Below are positions 7,812 through 14,807 of a DNA stretch of 24,155 nucleotides, piece after piece. The notes beneath the pieces are model-generated. The model ran no database searches. It was not told where the DNA came from and saw only the letters and a program-made list of their open reading frames with translations. The stretch's first letter is position 1. Each line of letters begins with the position of its first letter. Position numbers and translations under genes: made by a program. The stretch covers positions 1 to 24,155 of the forward strand of contig LRSK01000199.1 in assembly GCA_001563325.1 (NCBI GenBank), written 5' to 3'. The stretch is from Candidatus Thorarchaeota archaeon SMTZ1-83 (GTDB lineage Archaea > Asgardarchaeota > Thorarchaeia > Thorarchaeales > Thorarchaeaceae).

Positions 7812-7850
7812 ATCCGTCGGCTGCCGGTTCAAATCCGGCCGTCCCGACCA
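7809..7850 (+). repeat. tRNA-Tyr 3' fragment (att-like), intronless
   Basis: From TAGATCCGTCGGCT onward this matches the spliced tRNA-Tyr from anticodon position 35 to the encoded CCA. It has no intron at 37/38, an intact T-arm (GCCGG/CCGGC around TTCAAAT) and the acceptor strand CGTCCCG-A-CCA. It differs from the local tRNA-Tyr at one anticodon-stem base and at two adjacent acceptor bases (TC for CT). No 5' half with the pairing acceptor CGGGACG followed by a D-arm is present. A 3' tRNA end without a 5' half is the usual trace of integrase-mediated insertion into a tRNA gene in archaea; that origin is inferred. Confidence 0.75.
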
Positions 7851-7934
7851 CTTATTCTATAAGACTTTGCCCCGTGCTATGATGGATGAAGCTACTTTCA
7901 CGAATCAAGTTCTGATTGAGTGTATGAAGACGTT

Positions 7935-7983
7935 TCCTGCTAGTCCTGCCAAAAGATAGTCCACGGTCTTCCTACTAGCAGGA
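7935..7983. repeat. 10-bp inverted repeat downstream of TFB A
   Basis: TCCTGCTAGT (7935-7944) and ACTAGCAGGA (7974-7983) are perfect inverted repeats 29 nt apart, in the 226-bp gap between the tRNA fragment and the TFB A stop. They could form a hairpin at the mRNA 3' end or be a recombination site. The rest of 7851-8076 shows nothing recognisable. Confidence 0.5.
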
Positions 7984-8076
7984 TGTCTACTTAGGTTGCC
8001 AATAGAGAACGCCCACATGACTCTCCTCACAACTTATCAGACGCTGATGTCCAACGGCATTCTCCATAGCCACTCG

Positions 8077-9021
8077 TTATGTCCCAATCGATATACCAAG
8101 AGAGCACACAAGATCCTTGTATCGATTACGGATGGTGACTTCCGTGACGCGTGAAACCCGAGATATATCTCTCTGGGTTCGCCTGTCCTCTTCAAGAATC
8201 CCTGCGATGTACAATGCAGCCCCTGCGATACCACCGGGGCCTTTTCCTATTGTAGTACCCTTCTCCTGGGCCTCTACGACTATCTCAATGGCCTTCCTCG
8301 TGGTTTCTCCCCTAAGCCTAAGATCAGAAGACAGCCTAGGTATCAAGTCGCGTGCTGACGGCAGCGGCACCCTTATGTTCGCTTGGGATAAGACTAGGCG
8401 GACAGATTGACCAAGCTTCTTTCTCGTGGCCTTAGACTCTGTCGAAACCTCTTCAAGTGACCTCGGAATCCGGTGAATCCGGCATGCGAGATATATTGAT
8501 GCCGCAACAAAGGCGTCTGTGCTTCTTCCTCGCACTAGCCTCTTCTTCAAAGCCTTCCTATAAATCAGAGCAGCAGTCTCCCGTGTATCACGTGGAACTG
8601 CAAGCTGTGAAGCAAGCCTCCTCATCTCGCTCATTGCGGAAATCAAGTTCCTATGATCAGGACCTTGGACTCTACTTCTGAAATGCCATTTCCGCATCCT
8701 GTAGATAGCCGCCCGACTCTTTCCCGTAATGGATCTGCCAGCAGCGTCCTTGTCCCGCCAGTCAATTGCAGTTGAGAGCCCCTTGTCAGCAATTGTGAGA
8801 CTCATTGGCCCTCCAGTTCGTTCTCGTGATTGTTTCTCCTCTGCTGTGAATGCCCTCCATTCAGGCCCATTATCAAACGTATGGTCTGATACTACAAGAC
8901 CACAGGACGTGCAGATGTTGTCTCCACGAGGTTGGTCTTCTGTAAATGATTCTCCCCCGCAACTAAGACACGTTTTCTTCTCGATTTTATGAGTACCTTT
9001 CCTTCTTTCTGATATCGTCAT
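8077..9021 (-). CDS. tfb: transcription initiation factor B paralogue (module A)
   Basis: This 314-aa TFB (TFIIB homologue) should bridge TBP-TATA-BRE DNA and RNA polymerase. The zinc ribbon cysteines are C18, C21, C37 and C40. The B-reader/linker block RERTGGPMSLTIADKGLSTA follows, then two cyclin folds (~110-205 and ~210-305). The second ends in TEVTIRNRYKDLV, the helix-turn-helix that contacts the BRE. The frame extends to 9060, but ATG 9021 is preferred. A GGAGTGG lies upstream, and this start gives exactly the same 22-nt gap after the 170-aa gene as in module B. It is the last gene of the module, probably co-transcribed with the two genes before it. It is close to the copy at 17528 over its whole length; a specialised rather than housekeeping role is inferred from its context. 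Confidence 0.92.
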   Translation of the reverse strand: MTISERRKGTHKIEKKTCLSCGGESFTEDQPRGDNICTSCGLVVSDHTFDNGPEWRAFTAEEKQSRERTGGPMSLTIADKGLSTAIDWRDKDAAGRSITGKSRAAIYRMRKWHFRSRVQGPDHRNLISAMSEMRRLASQLAVPRDTRETAALIYRKALKKRLVRGRSTDAFVAASIYLACRIHRIPRSLEEVSTESKATRKKLGQSVRLVLSQANIRVPLPSARDLIPRLSSDLRLRGETTRKAIEIVVEAQEKGTTIGKGPGGIAGAALYIAGILEEDRRTQRDISRVSRVTEVTIRNRYKDLVCSLGISIGT

Positions 9022-9043
9022 TTCTACCCACTCCGTTGTCACC

Positions 9044-9556
9044 CTAGCGACTATTAGCAAGCTGAAAACTCATCATCAGACCCTTCAAGACTGGGTGTTC
9101 CATAATCCTGACTTGTCTTGCATTCTTATGGGGTCCCACATAGACACCAAACACAACAAGGAGCCCATAGGGGCCACCATCTGGTGAGGGAACCTGTGCA
9201 GCCAACCACTTCTTCCGTGAAAGGCCATGCCCTGTCAGAAACTCTCGCGATATGCGGACAACTCCACCTAGTTCCGTGGAAGTGACTCTACCCATATCAA
9301 GACTGGTTGTAGACTCTTGACAGAAGTGACGAATCAAGACCTCTAAGGTGTTGTGATTATGATTCCTATTCCTATATGCCTTGATGACAAACTCCAGTAT
9401 TCCTCTTGGGGTTATTGCCATTCTAAGATAGTACCCCGACTCAGGGAATTTGGAAATGGTCATCGCTGTACCTGACCAATCCACTGAGAAACCAATCGGT
9501 GGCAGCTTTCTATTCCAAGCCTCAGATGGTGTGGAACAGACTACTCCATGGCTCAT
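9044..9556 (-). CDS. 170-aa protein of unknown family, TFB module A
   Basis: This soluble 170-aa protein has no signal peptide or membrane segment. I do not recognise the family. Blocks shared with its paralogue in module B are SEAWNR plus LPPIGFSVD, SGTAM, PRG plus LEFV plus KAYRN, SREFLTG, LSRKKWLAA and a strongly conserved PSPDGGPYGLLV. The C-terminal third (KHPVLKG-like, FQL, NSR) is also kept. Invariant W, R/K and the SPDGGPYG turn suggest a defined fold, possibly nucleic-acid or nucleotide binding, but that is a guess. It starts with ATG directly after the TAG of the 61-aa gene and ends 22 nt before the TFB start, so the three genes form one operon. A TFB-binding partner or regulator is the simplest idea from context. 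Confidence 0.8.
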   Translation of the reverse strand: MSHGVVCSTPSEAWNRKLPPIGFSVDWSGTAMTISKFPESGYYLRMAITPRGILEFVIKAYRNRNHNHNTLEVLIRHFCQESTTSLDMGRVTSTELGGVVRISREFLTGHGLSRKKWLAAQVPSPDGGPYGLLVVFGVYVGPHKNARQVRIMEHPVLKGLMMSFQLANSR

Positions 9557-9742
9557 CTAGCGTTTCTCCTCTTGGGCATCATCATTCTGAGAGGATTCAG
9601 TCTCGTTTGACTCATTGAAATACGATCTATCAGCAGTCATTCTGGCAACTATGGCCATTCTTCTTTCAATATCATCCCATTCTGCAATTGGCAGTTTCAT
9701 GTCTAGGGTAACATCTTCTTTCATTGCATTCACTTCTCTCAT
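9557..9742 (-). CDS. 61-aa 'WDDIER' small protein, TFB module A
   Basis: This is a 61-aa acidic protein with the core LPIAEWDDIERRMAIVARMT (~19-38) and a polar, Glu/Ser/Asn-rich, probably disordered tail. The family is not known to me. Two relatives are in this window: 14804-14977, which keeps WDDIER, and 18989-19168, which has lost the Trp. The stop TAG abuts the ATG of the 170-aa gene, indicating coupled translation. The amphipathic core would suit a short helix that docks on a partner such as TFB or the 170-aa protein, but a leader-peptide role is also possible. The start is ATG 9742; a GTG (V4) corresponds to the start of the module B copy. Confidence 0.7.
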   Translation of the reverse strand: MREVNAMKEDVTLDMKLPIAEWDDIERRMAIVARMTADRSYFNESNETESSQNDDAQEEKR

Positions 9743-9859
9743 AATGGCTTAGCGCCAAAGTAGGAGGCATCGGGATAGTACTATCTCCGAACACCTCATT
9801 ATGGGCCAGCCAAACTCACTTTCTACTTGATATCTCAACCATTATCTGGTCATAGTCGG

Positions 9860-9892
9860 CCCTTATAAGGGTGCTCTCCTTTCCCTTTTAAG
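9860..9892 (-). promoter_or_regulatory. twin TATA-like palindromes upstream of module A
   Basis: CCCTTATAAGGG (9860-9871), a perfect 12-bp palindrome, and CCCTTTTAAG (9883-9892) begin 23 bp apart. Module B has the same pair at the same spacing in otherwise diverged DNA. They resemble BRE/TATA boxes and lie about 120 bp before the first ATG. Selective conservation suggests the module promoter, possibly bound by its own TFB. The remaining parts of 9743-10101 hold the tRNA-like remnant and the next promoter. Confidence 0.55.
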
Positions 9893-9968
9893 ACACGAGA
9901 AGAATCTCGTAAACCTCTCTTGATTCCTATGAAACACAAAAGAAGGATGACACTCTGACTTGAAGATT

Positions 9969-10021
9969 GAATGAGCCACAAGACTGGTTCTTCTCCGGCT
10001 CAAATCCGGCAGTCCCGACCA
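9969..10021 (+). repeat. second tRNA 3'-end-like sequence
   Basis: Bases 9995-10021 read CCGG-CTCAAAT-CCGGC-AGTCCCG-A-CCA: a T-arm, acceptor 3' strand, discriminator and CCA. The match to the fragment at 7824-7850 is 25 of 27. Upstream bases 9969-9994 do not fold as an anticodon arm, so this is a remnant and not a tRNA gene. A decayed homologue of the whole stretch is found upstream of module B (19446-19497). Confidence 0.65.
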
Positions 10022-10061
10022 ACATCTAATTCTTTCAGTTACCAACAAGAAACCATCTTAG

Positions 10062-10069
10062 TTATAAGG
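10062..10069 (+). promoter_or_regulatory. probable TATA box of the FprA operon
   Basis: TTATAAGG lies 33 nt before ATG 10102, with AT-rich DNA after it. A start site about 25 nt downstream would leave a very short leader, common in archaea. Confidence 0.5.
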
Positions 10070-10101
10070 AAGTATACTATAGTTAATACTGTGAAGCTCA
10101 A

Positions 10102-11292
10102 ATGAAGCCTGTTGAGATTGTGAAGGATGTCTACTGGGTTGGTGCAATTGACTATGATGTACGAAACTTCCATGGATACAGCTATACCACTCATCATGGA
10201 ACCACATACAATGCATATCTCATAGTCGGCGAGAAAGTCGCGCTTGTCGATGCAGTTCTTGGTTCCTTCTCTGAAGAAATGTTCTCTAGAATATCCAAAA
10301 TCATCAATCCTGAGAAACTCGATTACATGATCTCGAATCACACGGAGATGGACCATTCTGGTTCAATACCCGACGTACTGAAGATTATGAAGAACGCTAA
10401 GCTAGTCTGTACACCCAAGGCTGTTGATGAACTCGAGAAGCATTACCCAGATGGGTGGGACATCCAAACGGTGAAGACTGGGGATGAGATAGACCTCGGA
10501 GGAAAGACGCTGAGATTCTACGAGGCTCCGATGCTACATTGGCCCGAGTCGATGTTCACGTATTATGTGGAAGAGGAGGCACTCTTGCCTAACGATGCCT
10601 TTGGACAACATTACGCCACCGAACAGCGTTTCGCCGACGAGGTCGACCAATATACTCTATGGAAAGAGGCAGGGAAGTACTATGCCAATATTCTATGGCC
10701 ATTAAGTCGAATGGTACAACGGAAGATCGAAGAAGTGATTGAGCTAGGTCTTCCAATCAAAATCATCGCCCCATCTCATGGTCTAATCTGGCGAAAGGAT
10801 CCACTGCAGATTGTCACAAGGTACTTGGAGTGGGCTAAGGGAGAACGAATGGAAGATAAAGTAGTGATTACCTGGGACACAATGTGGCAAAGCACAACGA
10901 AACTAGCACGTGCAATTGCCGAAGGAATCAGCAGCCAGGGATTGAACCCCCTGTTGCGACTCATACCGCACAGTGATCGAAGCGACATAATGGCTGAGCT
11001 ACTTGAAGCAAGAGGGATAATTGTGGGGAGCTCTACTCTTCATAATGATATTCTGCCCACCGTGGCACCGATTCTCTCAGATTTTGAGGTTCTGAAACCG
11101 AAGGGGAAGAAGGCAGCTGCATTTGGATCCTTTGGGTGGGGTGGAGGAGCTGTGAAGAGAATTCAAGACTCAATGGAGCGCGGGAAGATGGAGATTGTAA
11201 TGGACCCATTCACAGTGAAGTGGGTGCCGACAGAGGCAGAACTTAACCAAGCCTACCAATTCGGAGTGGACTTCGCGAAGAAGGTAAAATAA
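10102..11292 (+). CDS. fprA: A-type flavoprotein (FprA-like diflavin oxidase)
   Basis: This 396-aa cytoplasmic flavo-diiron protein probably reduces O2 to water (F420H2 oxidase type) or NO. The N-terminal metallo-beta-lactamase domain carries the diiron ligands: H80, E82, D84 and H85 in NHTEMDHSG, H146 in MLHWPES, D165 in LPNDAFG and H226 in APSHG. The C-terminal flavodoxin domain starts near residue 253 (ITWDTMWQST) and should bind FMN. Length and domain order fit the family. It is followed after 3 nt by the TrxR-like flavoprotein, which could be its electron donor; together they make an oxygen-protection unit for an anaerobe. The exact electron donor cannot be read from sequence. Confidence 0.9.
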   Translation: MKPVEIVKDVYWVGAIDYDVRNFHGYSYTTHHGTTYNAYLIVGEKVALVDAVLGSFSEEMFSRISKIINPEKLDYMISNHTEMDHSGSIPDVLKIMKNAKLVCTPKAVDELEKHYPDGWDIQTVKTGDEIDLGGKTLRFYEAPMLHWPESMFTYYVEEEALLPNDAFGQHYATEQRFADEVDQYTLWKEAGKYYANILWPLSRMVQRKIEEVIELGLPIKIIAPSHGLIWRKDPLQIVTRYLEWAKGERMEDKVVITWDTMWQSTTKLARAIAEGISSQGLNPLLRLIPHSDRSDIMAELLEARGIIVGSSTLHNDILPTVAPILSDFEVLKPKGKKAAAFGSFGWGGGAVKRIQDSMERGKMEIVMDPFTVKWVPTEAELNQAYQFGVDFAKKVK

Positions 11293-11295
11293 CAC

Positions 11296-12231
11296 TTGAC
11301 AGATTCAGAAGTAGAATATGATGTGGCGATTGTCGGAGGTGGTCCCGCCGGACTATCAGCAGGAATCATAGCTTCATACAAGGGTCTCAAGACCATTGTA
11401 TTTGAAGGCGGAACTTGGGGCGGTCTTTTGTCAACGATTTACCCATACAAACATGTATTCAACTACCCTGGCACCCCGAAAGTCTTGGCCACACATCTCG
11501 TTGCAGAATGGGTACGTCAAGCTGCAGATTTGGGAGTTCTTCTAGTCAAAGAACGCGTGACGGAGATCACCAAGAATCGGAATATCGTCACTACTGAACG
11601 TGAATACAAATCGAAAGTAGTGATTGTTGCAACCGGCATGCGTCCGAACGTGTTAGGAATACCTGGCGAGATTGAATTCTCCAGAAAGGATCGCGGCGTG
11701 TTTCCATACTTGACGGAACCTGAGTTGTTTCGTGACAAGAGAGTACTAGTGGTGGGCGGTGGCGACACAGCACTAGATGCGGTTGTAGATGCACACAAGG
11801 TGACCAATGAAATATGGATTGCACACAGAAAGGATGAGTTCAGGGCGGCAGAAACAACGGTTGACAAGATTCTAACTGGAAGAATGGCCGAGGTTCTATA
11901 CAATACTGAACTTGTAGAGATAAGAGGCGATTCAGAAGTCGAAGAAGTGTCCCTTCTCAATAATCAGACTGGTAGGAAATATGACATGGCAATAGATCGC
12001 GTAATAGTCGCTGTGGGTCTAGTTCCAAACACAGAGGTGTTTGAGCATCTAGGCCTGAAAATGAATGGTCACTTTGTCGTCGTGGATGATGAAATGAGAA
12101 CTAGTGTCGAGGGCGTGTTTGCAGCTGGAGACATTATATCGGTATACCAGCTGGCCTCTGTTGCCGCAGCCCAAGGGGCACTAGCTGCTCATAATGCCTA
12201 CAAGTACATTCGAAAACCATACTGGTCATAG
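11296..12231 (+). CDS. TrxR-like FAD/NAD(P)H oxidoreductase without cysteines
   Basis: This 311-aa protein has the thioredoxin reductase fold. The FAD motif is VGGGPAG (13-19), the NAD(P)H motif VVGGGDTA (152-159), the NADPH phosphate-contact region is AHRKDEFRA (176-184), and the C-terminal FAD motif is GVFAAGD. The redox-active CATC site is absent. Where it should lie, the sequence reads GVFPYLTEPELFRDKRV (134-150), and the protein contains no cysteine at all. It cannot reduce thioredoxin. It looks more like the ferredoxin/flavodoxin-NADP reductase branch of the family. It starts at TTG 11296, 3 nt after the flavoprotein stop, so a role in reducing that flavoprotein is the simplest inference. 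Confidence 0.88.
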   Translation: MTDSEVEYDVAIVGGGPAGLSAGIIASYKGLKTIVFEGGTWGGLLSTIYPYKHVFNYPGTPKVLATHLVAEWVRQAADLGVLLVKERVTEITKNRNIVTTEREYKSKVVIVATGMRPNVLGIPGEIEFSRKDRGVFPYLTEPELFRDKRVLVVGGGDTALDAVVDAHKVTNEIWIAHRKDEFRAAETTVDKILTGRMAEVLYNTELVEIRGDSEVEEVSLLNNQTGRKYDMAIDRVIVAVGLVPNTEVFEHLGLKMNGHFVVVDDEMRTSVEGVFAAGDIISVYQLASVAAAQGALAAHNAYKYIRKPYWS

Positions 12232-12487
12232 ATCACGTCACCATCCATTTTGCTTCATCATTGAGTCTGGTCTGTTGACAATCGACAACATCGCAATTGC
12301 ACTGGCCTACTCAGTGCAGGTACACTACGGGACTAGCAAGAGGTTCAGAAGCAACAATCCAGTTGTTTCTCGACCATGTTCACTCTCTTCTTCCAAGAAT
12401 GAGTCTATTGTATTTCTTAGATTCTCGCTGATAGAAACAAGGTCATTGCCAAGATGGCCTTCACTTTGACAGCCGTATACCAGTTGA

Positions 12488-12769
12488 TTATGGGGGTTTC
12501 TCTGAACCCTTCCTGAAGGCAATCCATCTCTGTCCATCTTCGTCGGTGAACACAATCAGTCTTAGGCCTAGTTGCTTGGCATATTGTCTCATTGTATGAT
12601 GACTCAACCCCATATACCTGACAGCATCGTCGAGATTCAAGGGATCGCCACCCTCGTTGTACTTCTGTACAAGTTTCTTGAACCTTGGTAAATTGCGGAC
12701 TCTTCCTCTTCTATACATTAGCTCCTTCTCGGGTCTTGTTCTTATGTCTTCCAGATTCATTTTCTTCAT
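12488..12769 (-). CDS. small helix-turn-helix-like protein
   Basis: This basic 93-aa protein has a central segment NLDDAVRYMGLSHHTMRQYA (~45-64), which reads as a helix-turn-helix: a helix, a turn at MGLS and a recognition helix HHTMRQYAKQLG. A beta-like tail (LIVFTDEDGQRWIAF) follows. It is probably a DNA-binding regulator; the family is not recognised. It is transcribed away from the BON gene across a 145-bp region with tandem repeats and may act on that promoter. The 256 bp on its other side (12232-12487) hold nothing I recognise. Confidence 0.6.
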   Translation of the reverse strand: MKKMNLEDIRTRPEKELMYRRGRVRNLPRFKKLVQKYNEGGDPLNLDDAVRYMGLSHHTMRQYAKQLGLRLIVFTDEDGQRWIAFRKGSEKPP

Positions 12770-12842
12770 TCTCTCTGACTGTTATTGTCACGTTCACAAA
12801 CGCATCTGTATCTATATCGTATACAATATACTTAAGCATTGT

Positions 12843-12864
12843 CGTATCTCTATCGTATCTCTAT
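12843..12864. repeat. two tandem copies of an 11-bp repeat in a divergent promoter
   Basis: CGTATCTCTAT occurs twice head to tail (12843-12853 and 12854-12864), with a diverged third version around 12807-12817 (TGTATCTATAT). One helical turn apart, between divergent HTH and BON genes, they look like an operator array; this is inferred. Confidence 0.45.
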
Positions 12865-12914
12865 CACAACACTTATTACATATCAAACGTATGTCAATCT
12901 AAAGGTATGAAACA

Positions 12915-13580
12915 ATGAATAAAAATGATGAGAGAATAAAGAAGAGCATCGTTGATCTACTCTATTTGGACAGTCGAATAGATGCATCCGATGTCAAAGT
13001 AGAAGTCGATGACAGAAAAGTGGTCCTTAGAGGCACAGTACCGACTTACATTGCATCTGAAGCAGCACTTCTTGGCGCGTGGAAACCACCAGGCGTTGTA
13101 AAGGTTGACAACAAACTAATGGTCAGATTTCCGGAGGTTTCGAGTAGACAACCTACCGACTCAGAGATCAAGTCCAGAATAGAGAACATGCTATCTTGGA
13201 GCCAGAGCATAAATGAGATGGACATCAAGGTATCCGCCAAGAAAGGCATAGTGAAGCTTGACGGGTATGTTGATGCATATTGGAAGAAGCGTCGTGCGAC
13301 CCAGATTGCCGGTGATGTTGGCGGAGTACTAGAGATTAAGAACGCACTCAAGATAGTGCCAACCAAGAGCGTTGTGGATGAAGCAATAGCAGACGACATC
13401 ATCTCTGCAATGAAACAGACAGACGGGGTCGAGCCTAGTGACATGGACATTCGAGTCAAGGATGGAAAGGTGACAATAGCTGGAACAGTCACAAGCCCTA
13501 TCGCCTATCGTACAGCACTCGAATGCGTGGAGAACACGTTTGGAGTCGTTGATGTCATCGACAATATTGTTGTTGAATAA
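12915..13580 (+). CDS. protein with three BON domains
   Basis: This 221-aa protein is made of three BON repeats of about 70 residues, near 1-72, 78-146 and 152-221. Each has a helix, a DI.V..DGKV.L.G.V strand pair and an A..V...GV..V.N.(I/L) ending; for example VKVEVDDRKVVLRGTV and MDIRVKDGKVTIAGTV. BON domains in OsmY-like proteins bind phospholipid or protein surfaces, often in stress. Unlike bacterial OsmY there is no signal peptide, so it should be cytoplasmic. AAAGGT lies about 8 nt before ATG 12915. It is not in an operon. Confidence 0.85.
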   Translation: MNKNDERIKKSIVDLLYLDSRIDASDVKVEVDDRKVVLRGTVPTYIASEAALLGAWKPPGVVKVDNKLMVRFPEVSSRQPTDSEIKSRIENMLSWSQSINEMDIKVSAKKGIVKLDGYVDAYWKKRRATQIAGDVGGVLEIKNALKIVPTKSVVDEAIADDIISAMKQTDGVEPSDMDIRVKDGKVTIAGTVTSPIAYRTALECVENTFGVVDVIDNIVVE

Positions 13581-13709
13581 TAGCAAGCGAGATTAAGGGG
13601 AAGACTTCAACCTCCCCGTCCGCCCCCACGTCCAGTGACCTAGACGTTTACCCATGATTATCCTTCCAGCCACTTTCCTGTGAATCCAAAGACGATTGAG
13701 AGCCTAACC

Positions 13710-14807
13710 CTACTCTCGTAGGTCATCCAACCAAGTCGCCTCTTTGTCCAAAGGTCGTGTGAATATCCTGCCTTCGTCACTGCGAAGTTTCGCTTGATGA
13801 TACTTGAAGAGGAATCTATCGTTCAATATCCCAAGAATCTCAATCTTCCCCATGCGGTGTGACATGATGTACCGGAATCTCTTGCTGTGTCCATTGAGGA
13901 GTTTCTTGGCACCCTCAATAATCCCATATCCCTGATAGAGTGGGACTTGGAAGTTCCTCTTCACCCTCATGACAGGACGACACTGAAACACATAGTATGG
14001 GTTGACTCCAATACTCACAAGTTTGTTCTGAAGATCTGCCAATGTGTTTCGATTGTCATTTACTCCCTTGAGAAGGACAGTCTGATTGTTTATGGTGACA
14101 TAAGAGGACAGCAGCCTGTCAACAGCATCGATCGACTCTCTTGTCACCTCTCTCGGATGATTGTATTGTGTTACCACAAACAGTCTTCTCGATCTTCCGG
14201 AGTGGTCGCGCAGGACCCGTAACAGCTCATCATCTTCTAGTAACCGTTGTGGGAAGGTAACTGGAATGCGAGTGCCAAACCTGACAAAGTCCAGGTGAGG
14301 TATCTCTGCAAGCGCTTCAAGAATTCGCTCTATCTGGGAGGTTTCCAGTGTGAAGGGGTCGCCGCCAGTGACTAGTACGTTGTTTATCTCCTTGTGATCT
14401 GATATGTAGCTGACGGCAGCATCCATATCACGCAGAATCTCCTGACTTGGCAGTCCAACCAACCTCTTTCTGAAGCAATGCCTACAGTACATGGCACATT
14501 CGGCCGTAGCTAGGATGACTGCAGTCTGCGGATACTTGTGCTGCATCCCAGGTAGTACGGTGTTTGACAGCTCACCACTAGTATCATATGACCCCTCTGC
14601 AATAAGCTCACTGTCAGTAGGAATTGCCATTTTCCTTATCGGGTCTTTTGGATCATTCTCATCAATCAGGGATAGATAATACTCCGGTACACGGATTGGG
14701 TGAATCTTAGTCAGTTGGCTGAGAAACTGTTCTTCGGGTTCAGAGAGATCTATTACCTCTCCAAGATCGTCAACCGAGGTGATGAGACCATCTGAGATGA
14801 TATTCAA
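13710..14807 (-). CDS. KamA-family (lysine 2,3-aminomutase-like) radical SAM protein
   Basis: This 365-aa radical SAM enzyme has the cluster motif CAMYCRHC (C104, C108, C111, CxxxCxxC), GGDPFTL binding SAM, and blocks (HLDFVRFGTRIPVTFPQRL, VTQYNHPREVT, QTVLLKGVND) typical of lysine 2,3-aminomutases. The usual PLP-lysine region PGGGGK is replaced by SHRMGKIEILG, whose lysine could serve. At 365 aa it is shorter than classical KamA (about 415). The substrate is therefore uncertain. It starts at TTG 14807, which overlaps the TGA of the upstream 57-aa gene, so the two are translationally coupled. No beta-lysine acetyltransferase (AblB) neighbour is present. Confidence 0.82.
   Translation of the reverse strand: MNIISDGLITSVDDLGEVIDLSEPEEQFLSQLTKIHPIRVPEYYLSLIDENDPKDPIRKMAIPTDSELIAEGSYDTSGELSNTVLPGMQHKYPQTAVILATAECAMYCRHCFRKRLVGLPSQEILRDMDAAVSYISDHKEINNVLVTGGDPFTLETSQIERILEALAEIPHLDFVRFGTRIPVTFPQRLLEDDELLRVLRDHSGRSRRLFVVTQYNHPREVTRESIDAVDRLLSSYVTINNQTVLLKGVNDNRNTLADLQNKLVSIGVNPYYVFQCRPVMRVKRNFQVPLYQGYGIIEGAKKLLNGHSKRFRYIMSHRMGKIEILGILNDRFLFKYHQAKLRSDEGRIFTRPLDKEATWLDDLRE

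Larger units (their letters stand above)
7809..10021. mobile_element. putative tRNA-bounded cassette carrying TFB module A
   Basis: The segment between two direct tRNA-3'-end repeats (7809-7850 and 9995-10021) holds only the three-gene TFB module and its promoter. The last 27 bases of the two repeats agree at 25 positions and share GTCCCGACCA, whereas the intact tRNA-Tyr has GCTCCGACCA. No integrase, transposase or terminal inverted repeat is seen at the ends, so the mechanism is open. It may be a decayed or satellite-type integrated element, or successive insertions beside tRNA-Tyr. Confidence 0.35.

Noticed and set aside
7809..7850. Split (trans-spliced) tRNA 3' half
   Set aside because: No 5' half with acceptor CGGGACG and a D-arm is in the window, and the fragment begins inside the anticodon rather than at 38 with a complementary leader. 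An integration remnant is simpler, though a partner elsewhere in the genome is not excluded.
13597..13617. GGGGA...TCCCC hairpin after the BON gene as a terminator
   Set aside because: The stem is short and no T-tract follows; the C-rich DNA beyond it gave no tRNA-like fold.
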